64,000 bases of DNA from Winogradskyella algicola (GTDB taxonomy: Bacteria; Bacteroidota; Bacteroidia; Flavobacteriales; Flavobacteriaceae). The DNA lies in the NCBI RefSeq assembly GCF_005869935.1, contig NZ_SZQF01000004.1, forward strand, positions 1 to 64,000, in the 5' to 3' direction. Position numbers and translations under genes: made by a program. Numbering within the stretch: position 1 is the stretch's first letter; each line of letters opens with the position of its first letter. The notes under the pieces are model-generated. The model saw only the letters and a program-made list of their open reading frames with translations, made no database searches and was not told the DNA's origin. Of this stretch, positions 24,688 to 34,172 are shown one piece after another.

Positions 24688-27479
24688 AAACAGCATTAAC
24701 TTTATTATTATTCCATTTTTTTTTCTCATTTGTCTCTTATTGTCAATTTTCACCAAATATTCATAACTACTCTATTGCTGAATATAAGGCTAGTAACCAA
24801 AATTGGGATTTACACAGAGCTGTAAATGGTAAAATATATGTAGCCAACAACAATGGATTATTAGAATATGATGGTTTAGATTGGAAATTGTTTCAATTGC
24901 CTAACAAAACCACTGTAAGATCGGTTTTAGAATTGAATAACTTGGTTTTTACAGGTTCGTTTGAAGAGTTTGGTTATTGGGAAGAAGATGATTATGGGGA
25001 TTTAATTTATAACTCTTTAAGTGAATTGATTAAAGATGATATCTCTCCAAATGAGGAAATTTGGCAAATATTAAGTTATAAGGATAAAATCGTTTTTAGA
25101 TCATTCTCGAGTATTTATATATATGATTTTAAAACTGTAGAACGTATTAATCCGAGTTCAGCTGTAATATCATTGAGTTTAGTAGGTGAAGATTTACTTG
25201 TTTCTACTTTAAACAACGGGATATTTAAGCTACAAAACAAAACTTTAATTCCTTTTTTTTCTGATGAAATATTAAAGGATACTAAAATAATTTCAATAGT
25301 AAAAAAACAAGATCGATACTTAATAATGACTTCACTTAAAGGAAGTTTTTATTTGATTTCTAATAAGCTAGTACCTACAACATATGCTTTTAATAATGAA
25401 ATAAAGCAACACCAGCTGAATAAGTTTTCTAAATTAGATAATGGGTATATGGTCTTTGGTACCATAAAAGATGGTGTTTATGTAGCAGATAGTAATGGAG
25501 AGATAAAATTTCATGTTAGCAAAGAAAATGGACTCATAAACAATACAGTTCTTGGCCAGTTTATTGATAATAATAGTAAGTTATGGCTTGGTCTAGATAA
25601 TGGAATAGCAACAATTGATCTAAAGAATACTAACTATTTTTTTAACGATATCTCAGGGAAATTAGGTGCTGTTTATGATATTGTTAAATACCAAGGTTTA
25701 CTTTATATAGGTACTAATACTGGACTATTTTGTTTGGATAAAAATAAAACTTTAAGTTTTATTGATGGTTCACAGGGGCAAGTTTGGGATTTAAAGATTA
25801 TAGACGGTAACTTATTCTGTGGACACAATGAAGGTACTTTTTTAGTTGATAAAAATCAAATAAGAAAAATATCAGATTTTACTGGCGGATGGACTATTCA
25901 AAAAGTGCCCGAGCACGACGATTTATATATACAAGGCACATATGCTGGTTTAGTGAAATTTGAACAAAAAAAAGGAAAGTGGAGTACTAAGCACATGGGC
26001 AAAACCACTATTCCTTCAAGATTTTTGGTTTTTGAAAACCCTTATACTGCATGGGTGGCTCATGCTTATAAAGGTGTTTATAAAATAAATTTCAGTAAGT
26101 CTTATGATACTATAACTAAAGTTACAAATTATGGACTCAAAGGCTTAGACTCTGAGTATAATCCTAGAGTATATAATTTAAAAAATGACATAGTTTTTAA
26201 AACTAATCATGGTTGGCAAAAATATGAGCCAATACTAGATTCTATTGTGCCTTTTGATTTGTTGAATGAAAAGTTTGGAACGGATTCTTATATTATATCT
26301 GAGAAAGATATGGGTCCGATAGTTCTTAAAGATAAAAATGGTGTAATAAGATTTAAATACATTAATAATGACAGTGTTGAGAGAAAAATAAACAACAAGT
26401 TAATAAAGAATAGATATATAGTAGGATATGAACATGTCTCTAAAATAGATAACTCACTTTTTGCTTTAAATTTAGACAATGGTTTTATGCTCATTGATGA
26501 AAGCTATATGGATTCTACAGTTCTTTTTAAACCTAGAATAGAGTCAATTCAAGTTAATGGTAAGAGTGTAAGTCTATCATCAATCGATAGTGGCGATAAA
26601 GTTGTTGCATTAAAGTACAATGAAAGCGTGAATTTAGAACTGTCCTCTTCTAAATCTAATAATCATTATTTTGAATATAGTATACCCTCTTTGAGTAAAG
26701 ATTGGTTCAAAGTGGATAACAGAAATCTTGAACTAAATAATATTAATCATGGTGTTTATGACATATTATTAAGAACAAGAGACGATTCTGGAAATACGTC
26801 AAAAAGCCAAAGTCTAAAATTAGATGTTAGTCCACCTTGGTATAAAGGAACTCTTGGTTTAATATTATATGTTGTGTTATTGTTTGGTGTAATAGGTTTA
26901 TTCTATTATTTACATCATAGAAAAATTCAAAAAGAGCAACGGTTAATTAGAGTTAAATACGAAAGGGAGCAGCACAAGCTTTTACGAGAAAAAACTCTAG
27001 AAAACGAAAAAAATATAGTACAGCTAAAGAATCAATCATTACAAAATGAATTAAAAATAAAGAGTAAACAATTAGCTAACAATGCAATGGCACTGGTTAA
27101 AAAGAATGAAGTTCTCCAAGATATTAAGCGCGAATTAGCTATAAACAAGGATAGCTTTAATGATTATTATTCATACAAGAAGCTTGTTAAGAAATTGAAT
27201 AATTCAATAGAGCATAAAGATGAATGGGAGGTTTTTGAAGAGAATTTCAATCAAGTTCATGATGAGTTTTTTACCAGGCTTAAATCACGTCATCAAATTT
27301 TAACTCCAAAAGATTTAAAAGTATGTGCATATATTAAAATGAATCTAGCAAATAAAGAAATTGCACCTTTAATGAATATCTCTGTTAGAGGAGTAGAGAC
27401 TCATAGATACAGACTGAAAAAGAAATTGAATTTAGAAAATGACATTTCTTTGACAGATTATTTGTTGAATATTAAATAA
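24684..27479 (+). CDS. PUL sensor-regulator: beta-propeller, Y_Y_Y domain, TM helix, coiled coil, LuxR-type HTH
   Basis: 931 aa. A signal peptide (1-21) precedes a two-component-regulator-type propeller (about 45-610, with WLGLDNGIATIDL-like blades), then a Y_Y_Y domain (about 620-715), one TM helix (725-743), a long coiled coil (~748-815) and a LuxR/GerE-like HTH (872-931; LTPKDLKVCAYIKMNLANKEIAPLMNIS). No histidine kinase or receiver domain is present, so a periplasmic glycan signal would be passed straight to a DNA-binding domain. It lies directly upstream of susC in the same direction and is the likely local activator (inference). Confidence 0.88.
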   Translation: MKTALTLLLFHFFFSFVSYCQFSPNIHNYSIAEYKASNQNWDLHRAVNGKIYVANNNGLLEYDGLDWKLFQLPNKTTVRSVLELNNLVFTGSFEEFGYWEEDDYGDLIYNSLSELIKDDISPNEEIWQILSYKDKIVFRSFSSIYIYDFKTVERINPSSAVISLSLVGEDLLVSTLNNGIFKLQNKTLIPFFSDEILKDTKIISIVKKQDRYLIMTSLKGSFYLISNKLVPTTYAFNNEIKQHQLNKFSKLDNGYMVFGTIKDGVYVADSNGEIKFHVSKENGLINNTVLGQFIDNNSKLWLGLDNGIATIDLKNTNYFFNDISGKLGAVYDIVKYQGLLYIGTNTGLFCLDKNKTLSFIDGSQGQVWDLKIIDGNLFCGHNEGTFLVDKNQIRKISDFTGGWTIQKVPEHDDLYIQGTYAGLVKFEQKKGKWSTKHMGKTTIPSRFLVFENPYTAWVAHAYKGVYKINFSKSYDTITKVTNYGLKGLDSEYNPRVYNLKNDIVFKTNHGWQKYEPILDSIVPFDLLNEKFGTDSYIISEKDMGPIVLKDKNGVIRFKYINNDSVERKINNKLIKNRYIVGYEHVSKIDNSLFALNLDNGFMLIDESYMDSTVLFKPRIESIQVNGKSVSLSSIDSGDKVVALKYNESVNLELSSSKSNNHYFEYSIPSLSKDWFKVDNRNLELNNINHGVYDILLRTRDDSGNTSKSQSLKLDVSPPWYKGTLGLILYVVLLFGVIGLFYYLHHRKIQKEQRLIRVKYEREQHKLLREKTLENEKNIVQLKNQSLQNELKIKSKQLANNAMALVKKNEVLQDIKRELAINKDSFNDYYSYKKLVKKLNNSIEHKDEWEVFEENFNQVHDEFFTRLKSRHQILTPKDLKVCAYIKMNLANKEIAPLMNISVRGVETHRYRLKKKLNLENDISLTDYLLNIK

Positions 27480-27513
27480 CAGCTACATTAAGTTGTTAAT
27501 TTGATATTTTTAA

Positions 27514-27588
27514 CTACGTCATTACTACGTCACTTAGTTAAAATTTTAAGATTTTACAACGTTTTCGTTTATATTTAAACTACGTCAA
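27514..27588 (+). promoter_or_regulatory. Three ACTACGTCA direct repeats, candidate operator of the PUL
   Basis: Exact copies at 27514-27522, 27525-27533 and 27580-27588. Spacings of 11 and 55 bp would place all three on about the same face of the helix. They lie between the regulator stop (27479) and the susC ATG (27729). Confidence 0.6.
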
Positions 27589-27667
27589 ATTATGAATTTA
27601 AAGGCTTTTAGGGTCTTTTAGTATTTCATGGCGTAATTAAAATGTAAATAGTATATATATTAAATTT

Positions 27668-27685
27668 AAGTTAACACCTTAACTT
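27668..27685. promoter_or_regulatory. Inverted repeat AAGTTAA-CACC-TTAACTT upstream of susC
   Basis: A perfect 7-bp inverted repeat with a 4-bp spacer, 44 bp before the susC start. The right arm overlaps TAACTTTA, which weakly resembles a -7 box. Could be an operator or a leader hairpin. Confidence 0.4.
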
Positions 27686-27728
27686 TAGGTTTAGAAAAAA
27701 CTAACTATTTCAATCTAAATGTTAATGT

Positions 27729-30700
27729 ATGAAAACTAAATTCAGTTTAATATTACTTTTGTTTATCTCCTTAATCTCTTGGAGTCAACAAATAGAAGTA
27801 AGTGGTGTTGTAACTTCAGCAAGCGATGGCATGCCATTGCCTGGTGTAAGTGTAATTATAGAGGGTACCTCTAAAGGTGTAACAACCGACTTTGACGGTA
27901 AGTACAATATAACTGTGCAAAGTGGTCAGAAATTAAATTTCAGCTACATTGGTTTTAAATCACAATCTACAACTATCGAAAACCAAATTGTTCTTAACGT
28001 AGCCTTAGAAGAAGATGTGTCGTTGTTAAACGAGGTGGTTGTAGTGGGTTATGGTACACAGAAAAAAGCAGATTTGACAGGTGCCATCTCTACAGTAAAA
28101 ACAGAAGTTATTAGTCGTACGCCCGCAGCTCAGATAGCGCAAGGTTTACAAGGGCAAGTGGCAGGTGTCCAAATTAATAGTCAGGGTTCGCCTGGTGAAA
28201 CACCGCAAATTCGAATTAGAGGAACGAATTCGTTATCAGGTAATAATAATCCTCTTTTTGTTGTTGACGGCAACTTTTTCGACAATATAGATTTCTTAAA
28301 CCCTAGCGAAATAGAAGATGTATCTGTTCTAAAAGATGCGTCATCTGCGTCAATCTATGGTGTTAGAGCTGCTAATGGCGTAATTGTAATTACAACAAAG
28401 GGTGGTAAATTCAATAAGAAACCAGAAATTACATTTTCTTCTTTTATGGGTGTTCAACGCGCTCAAAATATTTTAAAAATGGCCAATGCAGAGCAGTTTA
28501 CTACATTTGCATTAGAGTCTGGATCTCAGGCAGAGATAGAAAGTGTAGAGCAAGCGATTCAACGATTTGGTCGTAGTAGAGTTAATCCAAATATACCAAA
28601 TGTTAATACAGATTGGTATGACGAAGTTTTGAGGGACGCTCCAATTGAAAATTATGACATTCAAGTTACCGGAGGTTCAGATAAAATATCTTATTCATTG
28701 GGTGGTAACTTTTTTTCTCAGCAAGGTATTTTAGATATGAAAAATAGCTATAACCGTTCCAATCTTCGTGCAAGGATTGACGCCAAGGCTACAGATTGGT
28801 TAAAAGTTGGTGGTAATATCTTATATAGTAATGCCGTACAATACGCTGACGAAGGATCTGCATGGCAACTTACATATTTTGCAGTACCTATTTTACCCGT
28901 GTTTGATGCTAATTTTACAGAAGCGGATCCATTGCCATATTCAGACGCAAGAGAAATAGGATATAGAGGGGCTCAAAATCCATTTCCGTTAATGGATAAC
29001 GCTGATAGGAGAGGAGAAAGAAGACGTTTGGTGTCAAACTTTTATGCGGATTTTGAAATTTTACCAAAAAAATTAAATTTTAAAAGTAGTCTTTCATATA
29101 CCTATTCTGGCACAAATGAAAGAATCGTGCAACTGCCATATTTTGTAACAGAGGAGTACCAACGTGCTATAGAACAATCATCAATAACACGTAATAATGC
29201 TGTTGGTGAAAACTACATTTGGGACAATATATTAACGTACAGAAATAATTTTGGTGGCGACCATGACTTAACATTAATCGCCGGTACGTCTTTTAGAGAT
29301 GATTATGGTAGAAATTTCGGTGCTAGTGGTAATTTCAGTCCAGAATCTTCATTTGTAAGAAACAATGACAAGACTTGGTATATAGAGAATACTTCTCCTG
29401 ATAGCCGTATCGCTTACGATGGCGGCTTTAGAGATTATGGTTTTTCTTATTACGGTAGAGCCGAGTATAAGTTAAAAAACAAATATCTATTAAATTTATC
29501 CTTTAGAGCTGAAGGAACGAATAAGTATGATGAAACGTATGTGTATCTCCCAGCAGTTGGACTTGGTTATGTCATCTCTGACGAGTCATTTATGGACGAT
29601 GTGGATTTTATTGACTTCCTTAAATTTAGAGCAGGTTGGGGACGTGTAGCAAATGATGCAGTAGGAAGAAGTAACCCTTTATCTGCAAATTCAATTTCTA
29701 CAGTTTTTAACGATACGTTTTTTAACGGCATAGAGTTTGAAACGGTAGAGGACAATATTTCTTGGGAGTTTACAGATGAATTAAATGTTGGATTATCAGC
29801 TTATTTATTTGATAATAGATTATCCTTAGAAGCGGATTATTTCGTAAAAGACACAGACAACTTAGTTATAAATGTACTTCAGTTTATAGGTACTGGTTCT
29901 AGCCGTCAAAATGTTGGTGGTGTTAGAAACAAAGGTATTGAATTAGCTGCAACTTGGAGAGGTCAGTTTTCAGATAATTTTAGTTATTCCATCTCAGGTA
30001 ATTTCAGTACCTTAGACAATGAAATTACAAGTTTAGCAGGTCAACCAGTTCTTGAAACAGGTACGGCAGAAGCTAGACAGAGAATTATTGTTGGCCAACC
30101 AATAAACGTATTCTACGGATGGGAAATAGACGGTGTTTATCAAAATGAAGCAGAAATTCTTGCCGATCCAGCTGCTCAAGCAGCTATCGCTGATGGTGTA
30201 GATATTAGACCTGGTTACTTTAGATATAAAGACAATAATGGCGATGGTGTTTTAGATGCAGAAGACAGAGCTTACTTGGGTTCACCAATACCGACGTTCT
30301 ATTATGGCGGTAATATTGCGTTAAATTATAAAGATTTTGATTTAAATGTAGCTTTCTATGGCCAAGGTGGAAACGTTATATTTAACTCTAACAGACAAGA
30401 AGTAATTAGAACCCAAGGACGAAATATAGATGCAGATTTGGCAATCAACAGATGGAGAGGTGAAGGTTCTACAAACTCCTACCCATCATCAGAAGGATAC
30501 AGACAAGTCTGGAATCAAAGATTATCAGAATTTTTCTTGCAAGATGGTGATTTTTTCAGAATACAAAACATACAATTAGGCTATACCCTAAGACAAGAAA
30601 ATTTTCCAGAAATAAGACTGACATTGACTGCTGATAGACCATTTATATGGACTAAAAGCTTTAACGGTTTTAATCCAGAAGTTGGATTTGATGGCCGTGA

Positions 30701-30758
30701 TACTCAAACATATCCAACTCCATCTGTTTACTCGTTTGGAGTACAAGTTAAATTTTAA
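27729..30758 (+). CDS. SusC/RagA family TonB-dependent receptor
   Basis: 1009 aa. Signal peptide 1-20 (ending SWSQ); carboxypeptidase-D-like regulatory domain about 22-97 (VSGVVTSASDGMPLPGVSVIIEGTSKGVTTDFDGKY); TonB-box-like linker (LNEVVVVGYGTQKKADLTGAIS); plug (~115-225, with IRIRGTNSLSGNNNPLFVVDG); then a barrel ending in an aromatic strand (VYSFGVQVKF). It imports oligosaccharides across the outer membrane using TonB energy. Paired with susD 12 bp downstream. Confidence 0.97.
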   Translation: MKTKFSLILLLFISLISWSQQIEVSGVVTSASDGMPLPGVSVIIEGTSKGVTTDFDGKYNITVQSGQKLNFSYIGFKSQSTTIENQIVLNVALEEDVSLLNEVVVVGYGTQKKADLTGAISTVKTEVISRTPAAQIAQGLQGQVAGVQINSQGSPGETPQIRIRGTNSLSGNNNPLFVVDGNFFDNIDFLNPSEIEDVSVLKDASSASIYGVRAANGVIVITTKGGKFNKKPEITFSSFMGVQRAQNILKMANAEQFTTFALESGSQAEIESVEQAIQRFGRSRVNPNIPNVNTDWYDEVLRDAPIENYDIQVTGGSDKISYSLGGNFFSQQGILDMKNSYNRSNLRARIDAKATDWLKVGGNILYSNAVQYADEGSAWQLTYFAVPILPVFDANFTEADPLPYSDAREIGYRGAQNPFPLMDNADRRGERRRLVSNFYADFEILPKKLNFKSSLSYTYSGTNERIVQLPYFVTEEYQRAIEQSSITRNNAVGENYIWDNILTYRNNFGGDHDLTLIAGTSFRDDYGRNFGASGNFSPESSFVRNNDKTWYIENTSPDSRIAYDGGFRDYGFSYYGRAEYKLKNKYLLNLSFRAEGTNKYDETYVYLPAVGLGYVISDESFMDDVDFIDFLKFRAGWGRVANDAVGRSNPLSANSISTVFNDTFFNGIEFETVEDNISWEFTDELNVGLSAYLFDNRLSLEADYFVKDTDNLVINVLQFIGTGSSRQNVGGVRNKGIELAATWRGQFSDNFSYSISGNFSTLDNEITSLAGQPVLETGTAEARQRIIVGQPINVFYGWEIDGVYQNEAEILADPAAQAAIADGVDIRPGYFRYKDNNGDGVLDAEDRAYLGSPIPTFYYGGNIALNYKDFDLNVAFYGQGGNVIFNSNRQEVIRTQGRNIDADLAINRWRGEGSTNSYPSSEGYRQVWNQRLSEFFLQDGDFFRIQNIQLGYTLRQENFPEIRLTLTADRPFIWTKSFNGFNPEVGFDGRDTQTYPTPSVYSFGVQVKF

Positions 30759-30770
30759 AAATTTTAAGCT

Positions 30771-32306
30771 ATGAAACAAATATTTAATTTAAGACTGATT
30801 CTTATTGTTCTATCTATTTTCTTTTTCGTTGCTTGCGAGGAAAAATTAGACGAAGAACCAGAAAACCAAACACTGGTTAATGAGATTGATTACTCAAGCC
30901 AAGAACTTGCTTTTGGTACTTTAGTTGGTGCTTATCGCAGTTTTCAGAGCGTTGGTTGGGAGCAAATTCCATTACTATCTGTAAGAGGAGATGATGTTAA
31001 TGCAGGTGGTCAAGGAGATCAACAAGGTTTTGCAGATACCGATAATTATATTTATGATAATAATTATTGGATGTACAATGTCTTTTTCGAAAACTGGGCA
31101 GAGGATATAGTGCAGGTAACAGCCCAAATCAACGCCTTAGAAAAATTTAGAGACGGAGGTGTCAATTCTAATTTAATCGATCAGTACATTGCTGAATGTA
31201 AAGTGTTGAGAGGTTTTATGACCTTACAATTATCAAGACTTTTTGGTGATGTATATAAGATTGATACACTTGATTTTACCCAGATTGAAGTTGTTACAAA
31301 AGATGAACTTATGGAATGGATTTCTGACCAAATGGACGAAGCAACACCATTTTTGCTAGATGTGGCACCAAATCAACGTCAAGATTTGCCAGGCGGTATA
31401 ACCAAATATACAGCGTTAACTGTTAAAGCCATCGCAAATTTAGAAATCGAAGATTATCAAAGTGTAGCCGATGCTACTGGTGAGATAATAAATTCCGGTA
31501 AATTTCAATTATTTAGCGATTATTATGAACTATTTAAAATTCCTGGAAAATTAGCTAATGAGAATATTTGGGAAATTCAATATTCTGATTTTGGACAAGC
31601 TTCAGGGGAAAATGTTGCTCATTTATACGCATTCTATGGGCCTCAAAACTGGACAGCTGCGGTAGAAGAAGCTACCAGTGGATGGGGTTTCTATGAGCCA
31701 AGCCTTAAATTCATTAAGTTTATGCTAGACCGAAACGAAACTGTAAGATTAGAAACTAGCGTGCTTTTTACAAATGATGGTATTGATGAAATTATGATGG
31801 ATCCAGCCTATCAGAATCTTCCTTCATTTGTTTCTAATACGACTAGAGATGGTGATATCATAAATAATTACCCAAGAGCCAATTTTGCAAGCGGTAAGCA
31901 TTATTTACCTTCTAATCAATTAACTCCTGGTAGAACATCTTACGGAACTAACAAAAATTACACAGTATTAAGGTATGCTGAAGTACTTTTAATGTATGCA
32001 GAGGCTCTAACACGCGGTGCAAGTGGTGCTGCAGGTACAGCTGAACAAGCTGTTAATACGGTAAGAGCTAGAGCTGGCATGCCATCATTAGCAAATGTTT
32101 CAAGTCAAGATGTTATGGATGAGAAATTTGCAGAGTTAGGTATGGAATGGGGTGTTAGATTTTACGATATGGTGAGACTCGGTAACTTTGATGAATTGAG
32201 TTATGATGGTAGAACATTTTCATCAGAAAAAGTATTCTTACCATATCCACTAGAGCAACTTGATTTAAGTTTCATTTTAAGCGAATACGCTAACAATAAT
32301 AATTAA
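30771..32306 (+). CDS. SusD/RagB family glycan-binding outer membrane lipoprotein
   Basis: 511 aa. Lipobox FFFVACEEK (Cys22) followed by acidic residues consistent with surface export. TPR-like helical N-terminal half (LRGFMTLQLSRLFGDVY) and the C-terminal SusD region (NYTVLRYAEVLLMYAEALTRGA, AVNTVRARAGMPSL, ELGMEWGVRFYDMVRLG). It forms the lid on SusC and captures the glycan. Confidence 0.96.
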   Translation: MKQIFNLRLILIVLSIFFFVACEEKLDEEPENQTLVNEIDYSSQELAFGTLVGAYRSFQSVGWEQIPLLSVRGDDVNAGGQGDQQGFADTDNYIYDNNYWMYNVFFENWAEDIVQVTAQINALEKFRDGGVNSNLIDQYIAECKVLRGFMTLQLSRLFGDVYKIDTLDFTQIEVVTKDELMEWISDQMDEATPFLLDVAPNQRQDLPGGITKYTALTVKAIANLEIEDYQSVADATGEIINSGKFQLFSDYYELFKIPGKLANENIWEIQYSDFGQASGENVAHLYAFYGPQNWTAAVEEATSGWGFYEPSLKFIKFMLDRNETVRLETSVLFTNDGIDEIMMDPAYQNLPSFVSNTTRDGDIINNYPRANFASGKHYLPSNQLTPGRTSYGTNKNYTVLRYAEVLLMYAEALTRGASGAAGTAEQAVNTVRARAGMPSLANVSSQDVMDEKFAELGMEWGVRFYDMVRLGNFDELSYDGRTFSSEKVFLPYPLEQLDLSFILSEYANNNN

Positions 32307-32311
32307 TAACT

Positions 32312-34051
32312 ATGAAAACTAATAATATATTTAAACTCGTTGTTTGCTGTTTACTTTTGTTTTCGGCATGTGACGAAGGCATAGATCCTATCACAGAAGT
32401 GGATCCGGGACCAGACGCAGGAGCACCAATGGTAACAATTAATAAACCTGTCGATGGATTTGAGATACAAGTTGCAGAACCTGTAACCTCTACTCCAATA
32501 GAGTTTAGGGCAGAAGATGATATAGAACTAGCTTCGGTAAGTGTAAGACTAGACGGAGCAGAAATTGCAAGCTATAACCAATTCATAGATTATAGAATCT
32601 TCATTGAAGAATTCATTTACGATAACATTACCACAGGTGAACATGTATTAGAGGTTACAGCAACAGATATAGTTGGTAACTCAACAACAGCAATTTCTAA
32701 TTTTAGCAAAGAGCCTCCTTATACTGCGTTGTATCCAGGTGAAACGTTCTACATGAATTTTGATGGTAGCTATAGTGAGTTAGTGACAGTAACAGATGCA
32801 GATGAGGTAGGTAACCCTGGTTTTGCTCCAGAAGCTAGAGTTGGTTCTGGTGCCTATGCAGGTGCAACAGATTCTTACTTAACTTTCCCAACAGATGGCT
32901 TGTTAGCGAGTGAGTTTAGTGCTTCGTTTTGGTTAAAGGTTAATGCAACACCAGATAGAGCGGGAGTTCTTGTTGTAGGGCCACCAGATGAAAACAATCC
33001 AGATGCCCAGAACAATAGAACAAGCGGATTTAGATTTTTTCGTGAAAACGCTGGCGGTATGCAACGTTTCAAATTAAATGTAGGTAATGGTACAGGCGAT
33101 TCATGGTTTGATGGTGGTGCAGCTGCTGATGTAGATCCTACAGCAGACGAATGGGTACACTTTGCGTTTACAATTTCAGGAACAGAATGTGTTGTTTATA
33201 AAAATGGAGAAGTAGTTAGTCAAAATTCATTTGCTGGTGTAGATTGGACAGGTTGCGACGTGTTATCTATAATGTCTGGTGCACCACGTTTTACAGGTTG
33301 GGGACACAACTCAGATGCTAGTTACATGGATGAGTTAAGGTTATTTAATATGGCTCTAACGCAAGAAGAAATTATAGAACAAATCGCACAAGCTGATGAA
33401 ATTTTTAAACTAGGTTTTAATGGTAGTTATACTGAAGATTACAGTGATATAGACTGTACCGAAGTAGGTAATCCAGATTATACAGGAATGGCAGATGCTT
33501 ATGAAGGGAATAATGCATATCAAGGAGCAGCGGATTCTTACTTAACATTTCCGACAGATGGATTATTAAATGAAGAGTTTTCTGCAGTTTTTAGATATAA
33601 AGTTAATGGTACTCCAGATAGAGCGGGTGTACTTGTGGTAGGTCCACCAGACACAAACAATCCAGACGCTCAAAATAATAGAACAAGCGGGTTTAGATTT
33701 TTCCGTGAAAATGCTGGCGGTATGCAACGTTTCAAATTAAATGTAGGTAATGGTACTGGAGATTCATGGTTTGATGGAGGTGCAGCAGCAGATTTAGATC
33801 CTAATAATCCACAATGGGTTCAAATGGCATTTACAATTTCAAATACAGAATGTGTTGTGTATATAGACGGACAGGTTGTGAGTCAAAATTCATTTACAGG
33901 TGTAGATTGGACAGATTGTGATATTATTTCTATAATGTCTGGTGCGCCTAGATTTACTGGCTGGAACCACCTTGCCGATGAAAGTGCTATGGATGATTTA
34001 AGAATCTTCAAAAAAGCACTATCACAAGCAGAAATTCAATCAATGTTATAG
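32312..34051 (+). CDS. Surface glycan-binding lipoprotein with two LamG-like domains
   Basis: 579 aa. Lipobox LLFSACDEG (Cys20). Residues ~38-135 are Ig/bacterial-cadherin-like (PMVTINKPVDGFEIQVAEP...EVTATDIVGNSTTAI). Two concanavalin-A/LamG-type domains follow, ~144-358 and ~364-579, nearly identical over a long core (AGVLVVGPPD, AQNNRTSGFRFFRENAGG, GNGTGDSWFDGGAAAD). The position directly after susD is that of a surface glycan-binding protein (SGBP); no catalytic residues were recognised. Confidence 0.82.
   Translation: MKTNNIFKLVVCCLLLFSACDEGIDPITEVDPGPDAGAPMVTINKPVDGFEIQVAEPVTSTPIEFRAEDDIELASVSVRLDGAEIASYNQFIDYRIFIEEFIYDNITTGEHVLEVTATDIVGNSTTAISNFSKEPPYTALYPGETFYMNFDGSYSELVTVTDADEVGNPGFAPEARVGSGAYAGATDSYLTFPTDGLLASEFSASFWLKVNATPDRAGVLVVGPPDENNPDAQNNRTSGFRFFRENAGGMQRFKLNVGNGTGDSWFDGGAAADVDPTADEWVHFAFTISGTECVVYKNGEVVSQNSFAGVDWTGCDVLSIMSGAPRFTGWGHNSDASYMDELRLFNMALTQEEIIEQIAQADEIFKLGFNGSYTEDYSDIDCTEVGNPDYTGMADAYEGNNAYQGAADSYLTFPTDGLLNEEFSAVFRYKVNGTPDRAGVLVVGPPDTNNPDAQNNRTSGFRFFRENAGGMQRFKLNVGNGTGDSWFDGGAAADLDPNNPQWVQMAFTISNTECVVYIDGQVVSQNSFTGVDWTDCDIISIMSGAPRFTGWNHLADESAMDDLRIFKKALSQAEIQSML
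32869..34006 (+). repeat. Internal duplication of about 660-bp period in the LamG lipoprotein gene
   Basis: The two LamG segments share long near-identical DNA, for example around 33012-33130 versus 33672-33790 (only a few, mostly silent, changes in 120 bp). That is closer than expected for old domain repeats and suggests recent duplication or gene conversion. Confidence 0.8.
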
Positions 34052-34122
34052 TTTATAAAATTGAGCGATCCTTAACGCTAAATTGATGCGTGTGTAGAAA
34101 CTATTGAATTAGTCTTTTAAAC

Positions 34123-34153
34123 CTTTAGCTGCATCTAACCAATGCAGCTAAAG
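34123..34153 (+). terminator. Strong intra-operon hairpin between the SGBP gene and the first GH144 gene
   Basis: A perfect 12-bp stem, CTTTAGCTGCAT (34123-34134) and ATGCAGCTAAAG (34142-34153), with a 7-nt loop. Only a broken T-rich stretch follows (TTTATCCTAACTTTT), so it may be a partial terminator or an mRNA-stabilising structure separating binding from enzyme genes. Confidence 0.6.
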
Positions 34154-34172
34154 TTTATCCTAACTTTTACTA

